Shown here: positions 34,044-45,617 of the stretch, piece after piece
Layout of the letters: every line of letters begins with the position of its first letter
Position numbering within the stretch: position 1 is the stretch's first letter
The notes under the pieces: generated by a model
What the model saw: only the letters and a program-made list of their open reading frames with translations
Databases searched by the model: none
Told to the model about the DNA's origin: nothing
Program-made: the position numbers and the translations under genes
Assembly: GCA_021018815.1 (NCBI GenBank)
Contig: JAITYX010000005.1
Span: forward strand, 7,845,501-7,909,500
Origin: Talinum fruticosum
Taxonomy: Eukaryota > Streptophyta > Magnoliopsida > Caryophyllales > Talinaceae
Reading direction: 5' to 3'
DNA length: 64,000 bases

Positions 34044-35550
34044 CTCTCAAATCAATAGTTCCCTAGTGCCACAACGGGGTATGCAAAGCTGAGTCCCCTT
34101 GAAAAGAAAGCCTTCTTGGGCTAGGAACTCTCACTTGGGCATCTTTGACAATTTCGAAACAACTCACCACAATATTGATCATTAGAATACAAGGATTTTA
34201 GATGCTCAAAACCAAGAACTTGAGTTTGTAATTGAAATAGCAAAAGGTACCTTTTTGATAGTGCATCCGCCCCTTTGTTAAACTTGCCCAATTTATGCTT
34301 GATGGTAAAATGGAATGTTTGCAAATACTCCACCCATTTTCCATGCCTTGGATTGAGTTTGTGCTGCCCTTGGATGTACTTCAAAGCCTCATGATCAGAA
34401 TGCAAAATGAATTCATTGGTCATAAGATAATGACTTGAATGCTCCAAAGATCTCACAATAGCATAGAATTCTTTATCATAAGTTCAGTACTTCATTCTTG
34501 AATCACAAAGTTTCTCACTAAAGAAGGCTATAGGCCGACTTTCTTAAGAGAGAACTCCTCCAATTCCTACTCTTGAGGCATCACACTCAAATTCAAAAAT
34601 CTTGTCAAATCTATGCAAGGCTAAAACTGGTGCTTGTGTAAGCTTAAACTTGATTATTTCAAAAGCTTCTTGGGCTTTAGCATTCCACTTGAACACACTT
34701 CTTTTTAGCACTTCAGTCATGGGAGCCGTTATGGTGCTAAAGTTCTTAATGAATCTTCGGTAGAAAGAAGCCAAACCATGGAAACTTCGAACATCATGGA
34801 TACTTGTGGGAATAGGCCAAGACCTTATGGCTGCCACCTTACTTTCATCCACCTTTACACCTTGGGCCGTGACTATGTAGCCTAGAAAAGTCACTTCCAA
34901 AGCAAAGAACGTGCATTTCGAAAGTTGCCAAAGAGCTTCTTTTTTCCAACATTTCAAGAACTTGTGCGAGGTGGTTTAGGTGCTCTTCTTCACTCATGCT
35001 ATACACCAAGATATCATCAAAATATACCACCACAAACTTACAAAGAAAAGGTCTAAGCACTTGGTTCATGAGCCTCATGAAAGTGCTAGGTGCATTAGAT
35101 AATCCAAATGGCATCACAAGCCACTCGGGGTGTTGAATGTCGTTTTCCACTCATCCCCTTCTCGGATCCGGATTTGATAATATCCACTTCTTAAGTCCCC
35201 TTTGGAGAACACTTATGAACCATGGAGCTCATCAAGCATATCCTCAAGTCTAGGGATGGGATGCCTATACTTGATAGTGATCTTGTTTATAGCACGACTG
35301 TCCACACACATCCTCATGGATCCGTCCTTCTTAAGCACCAAAAGAGTAGGCATAGCACATGGACTCCTACTCTCCCTTACAAGGCCCTTAACCACCAACT
35401 CGTCAACTTGCCTTTGGACCTCTTGAGCATCTTTAGGATTCATCCAATATGCTGGTTTGTTAGGCAAAGTGGCTCCCGAAATAACGTCTATGTGGTGTTG
35501 GATGGTTCTTTGTGGATGTAGGCCAAGAAGAATTTCATTTGGGAAGACAT
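34044..35550 (-). pseudogene. E4 RT and RNase H
   Basis: [48 protein letters not shown], and an intact catalytic Y-F-D-D (complement of 35,010-35,028). A frame break near 35,150 separates fingers from palm and another near 34,950 follows. RNase H (about 34,620-34,220) keeps [22 protein letters not shown] and A-D-A-L-S-K-R, so all acidic residues survive. Stops lie near 34,545 and 34,485. This is the best preserved RH in the window. Confidence 0.87.
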
Positions 35551-37271
35551 GGGCAAATCCGGACAGTAGGTCTTTGGCTAAAGGATGTAAGTTTTGGGAA
35601 AGGCTTTCTAGTTCATTTGGGGATAGTAGGATGAGCTCTTGCATGGGTCTAAACTCATGTTGTTTTGCTTTGAGGAATGACTCTCCCAAAGTAAGAAGGA
35701 GGTCGGTTTGGATGGGGGTCTTTTGTGGTTTTGTTTTTGTGAATTGGCTTGGGGATAGAGGGGCTAAGGTGATCTTTTTCCCATCCTTGGTGAAGGTATA
35801 AGTGTTCATTAACCCATCATGCATAACTCTTCTATCAAATAGCCAAGGTCTCCCAAGCAACAAATGACAAGCATCCATAGGAATAATGTCACACCACAAC
35901 TCATCATGATAATTCTTGCCAATACTAAATGAAATAAGACATCTACAATTGACTTGGAGGCCTTTACCTTGGTTTAACCATTAAATGTTGTAGGGATGAG
36001 GATGCACCAAATCTTTGAGTCCAAGTTTTTCCACCATGTTTGAAGTGGCCACATTAGTACAACTTCCACCATCCACAATAATAGAGCAAACCTTGCCTTG
36101 CACCATGCCTCTAGTTTTAAAAATGTTCTCTCGTTGCTCTTGTTTGGGTTCTTTGAATCCGCTCAAAGCCCTTCTTAAGACCAAAAGCTCGCCTTCATCC
36201 GCCTCCTCTACTACTTCCTCCATTTCATCCACCAAATAGAGTTCCTTCTTGGGCTCTTCTTCTTCCATGTATTGTTCTTGAAACTCTACCAAGGTCATTA
36301 CCCTTCTATTAGGGCATTTCGAAGCAATGTGTCCTAGGTCATGACTCTTAAAACACCTTCGTGGGTTGTTGGGATTAGGTGCGGATTTGGGCAAATTTGG
36401 GATGGAGGCTCGTTGGCTGTTTTGTGGAGCTAGGGTTCTTTTGTAGAGTTGGTTGGGAACTCCCCTTATAAAAGGGTGGGTTCTTTTGTGGAAAGGGTTT
36501 GGGTGTTGCTCAACTTTGTGTGCTAAGTGACACACCTTATCAAAAGTGGAGAATTGTTGCAAGTCCACCACTTGAGCATACTTTGCATCTAGGCCTTCGA
36601 GATACCTCACTATTGTTTGATCCTCATTCTCTTGAATGTCACACTTAATGAGCAATCTCTTAAATTCACGAGTGTAATCCTCCACGCTCATACTTTCTTG
36701 TTGTAGATTGTGTAGTTGGGAATAACTATCTTGGATGTAGGTTGGGGGCAAGAAATGAGCCTTGGATTTTGACCTTATTTTCTCCCAACTTCAGATTTTG
36801 GACTTTCTTTCCCTCACCCGCCTGTGCACTAAGTTCTCCCACCATGTTGAGGCAAAGCCTCTAAGCTTGAGAGCAACAAGCTTGACTTTCTTCTCCTTGG
36901 GCACATCCTTCTAATCAAATATTCTCTCCATGGTCCTTAACCAATCTAAGAACTCATCCGGGTTTAGGCGGCCTTCAAACTCTGGAATTTCCACCTTGAA
37001 GTCATGGGAAAGGTGTTTTGTACGCCTAAAACCTCTTCTTGACCTCCTTTCACTAGGATCATCTGAAGAAGCAAATGGATTACCCTCTTCATTCTCTTCG
37101 TTGGAGCTAGGAGTATGCCGAGAGGGAGGAGATGTGCTCCTTCATTGGTCACGCCGATCCCTCATGGATTTTACCAAGTTGTTTTTGGAGGTACTCATTT
37201 TGGTTATAAAGCTCATTTGTTTCCTTCATCAACATCTCAAATCTTTCCTCCAAAGTTATGTTGGCACTCAT
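35551..37271 (-). pseudogene. E4 gag and protease
   Basis: The ATG at 37,271 opens M-S-A-N-I-T-L-E-E-R-F. A one-base insertion near 37,170 shifts the frame after K-Q-L-G-K. The core and C-terminus are open as a 256-residue frame (36,751-35,981): P-P-T-Y-I-Q-D-S-Y-S-Q-L, a zinc knuckle whose second cysteine is Ser (C-F-K-S…H…C), in-frame A-S-K-C-P-N-R-R-V, then PR with intact D-G-G-S-C-T-N-V. A TAA replaces Gln in Y-N-I-Q-W. The PR-RT connection is open again from 35,899. Gag and PR are in one frame here, unlike families B and C. Confidence 0.87.
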
Positions 37272-37391
37272 GTTGAGAACTAGGATTTTTGTGGGTTTCT
37301 TGCTATTTTTGTAGATAAGGGTTTTAGGGATGTGTTTAGGGAATGATAACAAGTCAACCAGGAGGGTGTAACCTGGCTTTGATACCAAAGT

Positions 37392-38326
37392 TGATGGATA
37401 GCTAAACAAGAAACTATGAGTGGAGAGGAGGAGTAGCGAACGGTTAGGGAAAAGGAGTGGTTGAATGAGTGCTAAAAGAAATGTTTGTAAAAGATAAAAT
37501 CACGCTTCTTATGGATACAGTCACACCACCATAAGACCCTTGAGGCACCAGAAGGCTAAGCCAGATATAGATAACACCACTAGCTAAACCTTTGGACTCA
37601 ACCGAGCACCACTAAGCATGCTAAGCTTAGATTTAGCAATTGAGAATTTAAGAAGGAAGAGCATTAAGCTTGCTCGGTTTTCATTCAATATCCAAAGTTG
37701 TTTTTACATAACCAAATTTAATAAGGAGTATAAGTAATGCTTAAAGATTAAAGCTAAGCATAATCTAAAGGCTAAGAGTGTATGTACCAGATCAAAGGGC
37801 AAGATTACACCATAGCTAACCCCTTCTCCAAGCTAGTTTTGGGAACATGTGGCTTGAAATGTATAGTGATTTCCGGCCAAGCATTCATTTTCCCCTTGTG
37901 CAAGCTTGATTTTGGTTGGTCCAACACATGATTCTTCCCACTAGTGGTAGTGCTCTTTGATTCCTCTAGAATCTTCTTCAATGCTAGTAATGCACGTCTC
38001 TCCTAGGTGATCCGAGCATAGACCCTTCGGTCTTGAAGTCAAACGGACAAATTGTGATCAAAATGCCTAGTTTAGGCTTTAGGTGTTTTTGGACCTCCTT
38101 GCTGATTATTTTGCTTCAACTCCTTAAGCATCAATTATTTATCTACTAATTGTCATGGAAGGACAATTCTCACAACCCTCCAAGCTCTAGTTCAGCTTAC
38201 ATTACTTGGACTAGAATAGTAGTCTTTGGTACCCAATGTTGACCTCCACACAAGCTTGTCTCCTTTTGTAACTTTGTTAATAGTCCATGACTTTTGGCGG
38301 CTTGGCTCGAACGGAAACCTCCATCA
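37392..38326 (-). repeat. E4 5' LTR
   Basis: 935 bp, TGATGGATAGC to CCTCCATCA, beside the primer-binding site complement (gataccaaagt). By eye it differs from the 3' LTR at very roughly one base in ten over the first 230 bp. E4 is therefore older than A1. Confidence 0.88.
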
Positions 38327-39175
38327 ATTGCTCTTGGCGGTTTGACACACCGCACACCTCTTTAATATATCTTACACATCCTTCTCCATGTTAGGCCAAA
38401 AATAATGCTCCCTAAGCATGCATACTATCTTGTTAACTCTGAAATGGCCCGCCAATGCTACACTTGTGTACCTCTCGGATCAAAAGCTCTCTTGTTCCAC
38501 AATGGGGAATGCACAATCGAGTGCCCTTGAAGAGAAAGCCATCTTGAACTAGAAACTCTCCCTTGGGATGTTTTTGGCAATCTTGGTACATTTTTCCTAA
38601 GTCCTTATCTTCAATATACAAGGACTTTGAATGCTCAAACCCAAAAATGCAAGTTTCTAATTTAAATAATAAGAGATACCTTTTGGATAAGGCGTCCGCC
38701 CCTTTCTTCATCTTGCACGATTTGTGCTTCATGGTGAAGTGGAATGTATGGAGGTATTCCACCCATTTTCCATGCTAAGGATTTAGCTTATGCTGCCCTT
38801 GTATGTACTTAAGTGCCTTGTGGTAAGAACAGAAAATAAACTCACTAGCCACTAAGTAATGGCTCCAATCCTTAAGTGACCGAATAATGGCATAGAACTC
38901 CTTATCATAAGTTGACTTGTTTCTCCTTGAATCACAAAGCTTCTCACTAAAGAAGGCTAGAGGTCGACCTTCTTGAGAGAGAACTCTACCAATGGCCACT
39001 CTGGAGGCATCACACTCAACCTCAAAGACCTTGTCAAAACTTGGTAGAGCTAGCACCGCGACTTGAGTAAGCTTTAGCTTGATTGTCTCAAAGGCCTCCT
39101 GAGCCTTAGAATTCCATTTGAATGAGCTTCCTTTTAGCACTTCGAGTCATGGGAGCCGTGATGGTGTTAAAATCC
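38327..39175 (-). pseudogene. H3 integrase N-terminus and RNase H
   Basis: In reading order RNase H comes first (open 39,140-38,775): C-D-A-S-R-V-A-I-G, K-E-F-Y-A-I-I-R-S-L, then C-S-Y-H-K-A where H-S-D-H-E-A is expected, so one catalytic Asp is lost. TAG (complement of 38,775-38,777) interrupts L-N-P-R-H-G-K. The RH-IN linker and IN zinc-binding region follow to 38,327 (open 38,762-38,433 includes G-A-D-A-L-S-K-R). The same TAG is present in H5 at 62,856-62,858. Confidence 0.85.
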
Positions 39176-40434
39176 TAATGGAGATTCCCATGCAAATCAA
39201 AACACCAAGAGCCATGAACTATTGACAATATTACAAGAGGAGCTAAGCTTGTGTAGGAGTCAACTTTGGGCGCCAAAGACTACCATTCTGGTCCGACTTA
39301 CGCAAGCTAAACTAGAGCATGGAGAGTGGTGAAAATTGTATTTCTATGACGATTAGTACACAAATAATTAATGCTTAGGAGTTGAAGCAAAATAATCCAC
39401 AAAGGGAGGTCCAAAGTGCCTAAAAGCCCAAACCAGAGCACTTAAGGCACAATTTGGCCGGTTGGATTCAAAGACCTAAAAACCCATACTCGATCCATCA
39501 AAATGAGTCATTAAGTTATGGAACGCATTGATAGCTCAAGGAAGGTTCTAGAGAATCAAGGATCACTACCACTACTGGAAGGAATCTTGTGTTAGACCAA
39601 TAAAAATCAAGCTTGAACAAGGGGCAAGCAAATACTTGGCCAAGACTCACTATGCAAATCTGGCCACATATTCTAGCTTGGAGAAGGGGCTAGTGTAATC
39701 TAGGTCTTTAATCTTGTACATACTCCTTTAGCCTTAGATTATGCTTAGTATCTTTTAATCATTATAAATACTTCATGTATTCGGTTATAATGGACAAATT
39801 TTTATGATTGAATGAAATTGAGCTTGTGAACTTTCCCCTTTTAGACTCTCAAATACTGTATCCAAGTGTGGCATACTTGGTGGTGCTCGGTTGAGTCCTT
39901 AGGTTTTATTAATGGTGATTTTGTATCTAGCTTAGCCTTCGATGCCCTAAGATTCCTAAGGTTGTGTTTACGTATCCTTAAGGATCTTGGTTCTATCTTC
40001 ACTAATTATCACCTCACTTTCGAATCCCATATCTCCCAATCCCCTATCCTTCTGCATTTCAAATGTTACCCACATATTACTGAGTGAGTTGAGTTGTTTT
40101 CCTCCAAATTTTAGCGTAATCCAAGCTGAATCCCGACCCCCTCCTCCAAAACCATCCAGGCGTGTCATTTTGGAATTTTGGGAGCATAGAGCTGATCTGT
40201 TTTCTTTTAGTTCGAGGTGCTCTAGACGTCGAATGATCCCCCTCTTTTACCACACCTCCATCAACATCACAAGCCTTTCCCCTTCAAAAATCACGTCCAA
40301 ATTCAATCGGAAGCATCCCCTTCCACCTGTTATCCCAGAACTACGCATAAAAGTCCCATTCCGCCTGGGTGCTTTTGTTTATACCTTAACCCCTTTCTCC
40401 GCCCTCTTCTCCCTTTTGCTCCAGCTATGTATCA
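39176..40434 (+). repeat. D2 5' LTR
   Basis: 1,259 bp, TAATGGAGATTCCC (TG mutated to TA) to TATGTATCA. It contains a TATA-like TATAAATA (39,763-39,770) and, in its first 155 bp, the tail-coding segment. Confidence 0.88.
39763..39770 (+). promoter_or_regulatory. TATA-like box in D2 5' LTR
   Basis: TATAAATA in atcattataaatacttcatg. It is conserved in the 3' LTR at 43,526-43,533. Likely LTR promoter core by position; untested. Confidence 0.45.
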
Positions 40435-40438
40435 TATT

Positions 40439-40450
40439 TGGTATCAGAGC
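40439..40450 (+). other. Primer-binding site of D2 (initiator tRNA-Met)
   Basis: TGGTATCAGAGC, four bases after the LTR end, is the standard plant complement to the 3' end of initiator tRNA-Met. It is the best preserved site here. A1 has a mutated form (tggtattagatc, 45,533-45,544). Confidence 0.9.
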
Positions 40451-40617
40451 AAGTTCTTACCACCTGGTAGAGTAGCTTTCTTAACCCTAAACACAACCCT
40501 TTTTAGCCCAAACACATTAGTCCACAAAAAAAAAAAAACCAAAACAACAAAAATGCTTACGCCCATTTTTGTTTCACCCTCTTGAGCATCATTTAGCATT
40601 TGGTTGTGAGAGTTGAA

Positions 40618-41184
40618 ATGGCCGCTTCTAATTCTGAGTTGGCTAGTCTACTTGTGCCCAAATTTTATGGCCAACAAGATCTATTTTCTAGTTGGTTTGT
40701 TAAGGTTGAAGAAGTTGCAAATTTGGGCTTAGAAGAGTATGAGAAAATTGAAATTGTTGAGTCTAAATTGAGGAGTCATGGCCTCATTTGGTGGAAAGCC
40801 TACAAGATGAGAAGGAAGAAGAAAGGCAAAGAGAAAGTGAACACTTGGAGAAAGTTGAGAGGACAATTGTTGAAAAAGTTTGGTCCGCTTAATTACAAAA
40901 CTCCTCCAACCAAGACCAAAGCCTTCAACAAGGGGAGTCTTTTTCTTCCCTCTAAACCTTCGGCCATCACATCTTTTCCCCCACCGAAACCCTCGGACCA
41001 GCCCCTTTTTCCCTCACCCCAAAACACCAAATCAAACCTCCAAAAAAGCCACCAACCTCCCTCATGTGCCCCTACTGTCCAGCCCTCTTTACTCCACAAA
41101 ACCCACATCCACTCACCTAAAGAACCCCCTTCCCTCACCAAAACCCATGTCCTCTCCCTTTTCTCTGAATTAAGAGGAAATTGA
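40618..41184 (+). pseudogene. D2 Gag-like protein
   Basis: The ATG at 40,618 opens M-A-A-S-N-S-E-L-A-S-L-L-V. The open frame runs to a stop at 41,184. The middle aligns with the autonomous Gag core: K-I-E-I-V-E-S-K-L-R…W-W-K-A-Y…W-R-K-L-R-G-Q-L-L-K-K-F corresponds to K-V-K-L-V-A-L-K-L-R…W-W-E-N…W-E-K-M-R-S-K-L-K-A-R-F. The N-terminal coiled part of the normal Gag is replaced by L-V-P-K-F-Y-G-Q-Q-D-L-F-S-S-W-F. The C-terminal ~90 residues are Pro/Ser rich. About 189 residues from the ATG. It could be a shortened functional Gag, which non-autonomous elements sometimes retain. Confidence 0.7.
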
Positions 41185-41197
41185 GCCCAACTTTGGT

Positions 41198-43097
41198 TTG
41201 CCTCCAAAGTTTGATGAGTATGTTGAAAGTGTATTGGAGGATTTTTACCAACCAACAAATGAGTTTGAATTACCTCTTAAGTATGATGAAGATGTCTTGG
41301 AGGACACTTACCAATTAATGATGAAGGAAGATCCAAGCCAAAATGACCTACTTCCCATCTTTGATGACTATGGTCAAGAGCTTTTAAAGATTGAGGAGTA
41401 TGGAGATATCACCTTCCATTCATTGTCTAGTGAGGTAGAAGAGCCTACTAGCAATGAGAATTTGGAGATTCAAGCCACAAACCACTTCCCTCAATGTGAC
41501 ATCCCATGACCTTATCACGAGTATAAACCACTTTGTTCATCCTTGCGTAATTTCTTTCGGCTTTGTGAAGTTAAGCATTATTGAGATGTGGAATGTTGCT
41601 ATGCTTGTGAGTGTTTGCTTTGCTTTTTGGGAATGGCCCTTGTTGTTTGACAAGAGATTAGCCCATTATGGGTTTCGAGTCTCTCATACCTCTCCCAAAA
41701 CTGTCCACAAATTGTCCATAACCCCTCCCACTTTTACCTTACTTCAAAAGACCCATATCCACAAACCAAAAGCCAAAACCAAAAACCCATTTCACCCTCA
41801 AACACATTCTTCCCAGCCCTTGTTTTACCCACGTCCATATTCTGTCCAGCCCATGATTCCCCCACAAAAATCCCAACCCCTCCTCTCAACACATGCCATG
41901 TCCCTAACTTAGCCCGAAGATATTTTACATGCCAAGGAATTGATCATTTTGTCACAAAAATCCCCAACCAAAGGGTTCTATTCTAGTTGAGTGTGGGCTG
42001 CCCAAAGAGAATAAAGTTGATCTTCAAAAGAAATTTTATCTCATGGAATAACTTGAAGTGGTAATCAAAGTAGTAGATGAAGGAGAACCTCTAAAATTGA
42101 ATGTTGCATTTGCTATGAGGTGTTCTTTTCCTTTGTATTTGGAAGATTGTGAAATTGTTTATGAGCAATTTAAATGGATGTTTATTGTTGAAAGAGACCT
42201 TCAAAGGTTGTATCCAGAATGTGTGAAGCGACCAAAAGGTGTTTTGGCTATCATGTTTTCACTTAAATGTTGGAGTCACTACTTTGTTATTCAAGGGGTC
42301 CTATTGTATTTAATGAGTTTCCAAGGCCAACAACTATTAAGCTCTCATTATGGCAAGGGAGTTGAACCTCCATGGATATCCCCTTTTCCAACCAAGTGCT
42401 AAAAGCGAGAGGTGCAACCAAACAGCGAATGAGTCGGCAAGGAGGCATATCCCGTTAACTCCATTGGAAAATTGTGTTTTCCACTTTGATCACCTAATGT
42501 GCTTGTATGGATTTGATCATGATGTTAGAGAGCAACTAGTTCATGAGGAGCACTTGAAAAGGTGTGATTCTAAGAGGAGATACCTCTTTTATTCTCCATT
42601 GGCAGTTTGTGAATTTGATTTAGAGCACCTAACGTTTCTATGTGTTTATGCCAAAAATGTGGAGAGCAAGCTCATACTTATACCATTGAAGTTATGCCAT
42701 TATACTTGTAAGCTTGATCATGGAGAGATTGCTTGGTGCTTTTACTACTACATTCTGTCCATAAGTGATAGTGTCCTTCCTGAGTTAATCCAACAAGATT
42801 TTGGCTAAGTCTTAGCGATCTTAATTCAAACACTCGAAGTTCAAGGTGTATGTGACTTCTTTCAGGTGATTAATCTTCTCTCATTTGGAAGATATTGTCC
42901 ATAGGAATTTGTGGGCAAATTCTTTCCAACAAACGGAGAATGATGGAGATTCCCATGCAAATCAACACACCAAGAGCCATGAACTGTTGACAATATTACA
43001 AGAGGAGCTAAGCTTGTGTAGGTGTCAACTTTGGGCGCCTAAGACTACCATTATGGTCCGACTTATGCAAGCTAAACTTGAGCATGGAGAGTGGTGA
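41198..43097 (+). pseudogene. D2 collapsed pol-like region and tail
   Basis: In order: a 103-residue frame with P-P-K-F-D-E-Y-V, P-I-F-D-D-Y-G and F-H-S-L-S-S-E-V; a frame (41,454-41,912) with W-N-V-A-M-L-V and a Pro-rich end; a zinc-knuckle relic (first Cys now Tyr, near 41,915); and a 114-residue frame (42,058-42,402). That frame starts like the PR spacer (V-V-D-E-G-E-P-L-K-L) and then matches RNase H (S-L-K-C-W-S-H-Y-F-V, Q-G-Q…Y-G-K-G-V-E). The next frame (42,350-42,808) matches the RH-IN linker (A-N-E-S-A-R-R, F-H-F-D-H-L-M-C-L-Y). The integrase-end tail stops at TGA 43,095-43,097, inside the 3' LTR. Confidence 0.68.
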
Positions 43098-44200
43098 ATA
43101 TTGTCTTTCTATGAAAATTAGTACATAAATAATTAATGCTTAGGAGTTGAAGCAAAATAATCCACAAAGGGAGGTCCAAAGTCCATAAAAGCCCAAACCG
43201 AGCACTTAAGGCACAATCTGATCGGTTGAATTCAAAGACCTAAAAACCCATACTCGGTCCATCAAAATGAGCCATCAAGTTGTGGAATGCATTGATAGCT
43301 CAAGGAAGGTTCTAGAGAATCAAGGAGCACTACCACTAGTGGAAGGAATTTTGTGTTGGACCAATAAAAATTAAGCTTGAATAAGGGCAAGCAAATACTT
43401 GGCCAAGAATCACTATGCAAATCCGGCCACATGTTATGGCTTGTAGAAGGGGCTAGTGTAATCTAGGCCTTTAATCTTGTACATACTCCTTGAGCCTTAG
43501 ATTATGCTTAGCACCTTTTAATCATTATAAATACTTCATGTATTCTCGTGGTAATGGACAGATTTTGATGATTGGATGAAATTGAGCTCGTGAATTCTCT
43601 TTCCCCTTTTAAACTCTCAATTGTTGTATCCAAGTGTAGCATACTTAGTGGTGCTCAGTTGAGTCCTTAGGTTTTTCTAGTGGTGATTCTGTATCTAACT
43701 TAGCCTTCGGTGCCCCAAGATTCCTAAGGTGGTGTTTACGTATCCTTAAGGGCATTGGTTCTATCTTCACTAATTATCACCTCACTTTCAAATCCCATAT
43801 CTCCCAATCCCCTAGCCTTATCCACTTAAAATTTTAGCCACATATTACTGAGTGAGTTGAGTTGTTTTCCACCAAATTTCAGCTCTATCCAAGTTCAATC
43901 CCGACCCCCTCCTCCAAAACCATCCAGGCGTGTCAATATGGAATTCCAGGCGCATAGAGTCGATTGTTTGCTTTCAGCTCAAGGTGCTCCGGACCTCGAA
44001 TGATCCCCCTCTTTTTACCACACCACCATTAATGTCACAAGCCTTCCCCCTCAAAAATCACGTCCAAATTCCACCGAAAGCATCCCCTTCCACCTGTTCT
44101 CCCGAACTGCGCATAAAAGTCCCATTCTACCCGGGTGCTTTTCTTTGCACCTTAACCCCTTTCTCCGCCCTCTTCTCCCTTTTACTCCAGCTATAAATCA
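42941..44200 (+). repeat. D2 3' LTR
   Basis: 1,260 bp, TGATGGAGATTCCC to ATAAATCA, against 1,259 bp in the 5' LTR. The flank AATTC follows. Confidence 0.88.
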
Positions 44201-44601
44201 AATTCTTATTGAACCTCATATAGAAAGAGGCTAACCATGGAAGCTTCAAACATCATGAATACTCGTTGGAGTAGGCCATGATCTTATAGCCTCCACCTTG
44301 CTTTCATCCACCTTCATGCCTTGGGCTTAGATGCGTAGCCAAGAAAGGTTACTTCCGAAGTGAAGAAGGTACACTTTTGAAAGTGTCCATATAGCTTCTC
44401 CTTTTCTAATAACTCAAGAACTTGTGTGAGATGCCTTAGATGTTCTTCTTGACTCTTGCTATACACCAAAATATCATCAAAGTATACCACCACGAACATG
44501 CCAAGAAAAAGCCTAAACTCTTGGTTCATGAGCCTCATGAAAGTGCTAGGGGCATTTGACAACCCGAATGGCATTACAAGCCACTCATACAGTCCTCCCT
44601 T
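44201..44601 (-). pseudogene. H3 RT palm and linker
   Basis: Minus-strand RT between D2 and A1: [18 protein letters not shown], an intact catalytic Y-F-D-D (about 44,470-44,490), [12 protein letters not shown] and V-T-F-L-G-Y. The first linker residues lie near 44,215-44,300. Its fingers domain continues at 52,504 on the other side of A1. CCCTT at 44,597-44,601 is the left copy of the A1 target duplication. Confidence 0.87.
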
Positions 44602-45528
44602 TGATGAAGAGTCCCAAGCTACCAAGAGCCAAGGGCTGCTAGCTAAGCTACAAGAGGAGATAAATGCATGTGGAGATCAACTTTGGGCACCAAAGTCCAC
44701 CATTCTAGTTCAAGTAACACAAGTTGAGCTAGAGCTTGAGGAGCCATAAGAATTGTCTTGTAAAGACAATTAGTACATAAATAATTAAAGCTTAGAAGTA
44801 GGAGCAAAATAAGTCCGAGAAGAGAGGTCCAAAAGGCCTAAAAACCCAAACCAAGCACGAAGGAGCACAATCGCCCGGTTTACTTCAAGGACTCGAATGA
44901 ACCATGCTCGATTCTTCAAAGTTAGTCACCAAGGGATGGAATGTGTTGGCAGCACAAGGAAAGTTCTAGAGGAATCCCCAAGCACTATCTCTAATGGAAG
45001 GAATCATGTGTTGGACCAATTAGAAGCAAGCTTGCTCAAGGGGAAAGCACTATCTCTAGTGGAAGGAATCAAGTGTTGGACCAATCGAAACAAGCTTGGA
45101 GAAGGGGCTAGCTATAGTGTAATCTAGGCCATTGATCTTGTACATACACTCTTAGCCTTAGATTATGCTTAGCTTCAATCTTTGAGCATTACTTATACTA
45201 ATTGTATTCAGTTGTAAAAGGACAACTTTATTGAACATTCATTACAAACCGAGCTTGTGAATGCTCTTCCCCTTTTAAATTCTCAATTGCTATATCCAAG
45301 TGTGGCATACTTGGTAGTGCTCGGTTGAGTCCTTAGGTTTTGCTAGTTGTGATCATCTCGTATATAGCTTAGCCGCGGTACCGAAGACTCTTGAGGTGGT
45401 GATTCTGTATCCTTAAGGGACTTAGTTCTATCCTTAATCAATTCTCCTAGCACTCATTCAACCTCTCTTTTATCCTAACCTTCACAAATCACTGCTCCCC
45501 TCTAGGCTTCTTGCTTGGCTATCTATCA
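44602..45528 (+). repeat. A1 5' LTR
   Basis: 927 bp, TGATGAAGAG to CTATCTATCA. The first 148 bp encode the tail [17 protein letters not shown], ending in TAA at 44,747-44,749. Near 44,975-45,085 the block gcactatctcta(a/g)tggaagg is present twice; the 3' LTR has it once, which accounts for the 28-bp length difference. Confidence 0.9.
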
Positions 45529-45617
45529 TCTTTGGTATTAGATCAAGTTCCGTTCCTCTCACCAAGTCATTTCCTCTCCCTAAAAACACAACCCAAAACC
45601 CTTAGCTATAAAAAGCC

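Larger units (their letters stand above)
32028..38326 (-). mobile_element. E4, family A retrotransposon inside H3 integrase
   Basis: Minus-strand element of 6.3 kb with two LTRs of equal length (935 bp), full domain order gag-PR-RT-RH-IN, a primer-binding site (about 37,374-37,387) and a purine tract (complement ttctcccctt, 32,963-32,972). The flanks are tggct on the left (32,022-32,026) and ttgct on the right (38,328-38,332), a mutated duplication with one extra base at each LTR end. Many stops and changed catalytic residues show it is inactive. Confidence 0.87.
39176..44200 (+). mobile_element. D2, complete non-autonomous retrotransposon
   Basis: 5,025 bp with both LTRs (39,176-40,434 and 42,941-44,200), primer-binding site TGGTATCAGAGC (40,439-40,450) and purine tract aaacggagaa (42,931-42,940). 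Flanking five bases are AATCC (39,171-39,175) and AATTC (44,201-44,205), a duplication with one change. H5 shows the empty site near 63,250. Only about 2.5 kb lie between the LTRs, too little for Gag-Pol. PR and RT are absent, so it must have moved with enzymes from another element. Confidence 0.87.

Noticed and set aside
44747..45528. LTR starting at the tgagaattgtc-like block (44,747, 43,095, 8,121)
   Set aside because: A conserved TG-start block suggested it at first. Target duplications (CCCTT, AATGT, ACTTG, GCCAA) and the purine tract all place the start about 145-155 bp earlier at TGATGGAG. The TGA or TAA at this block is the stop of the LTR-encoded tail.
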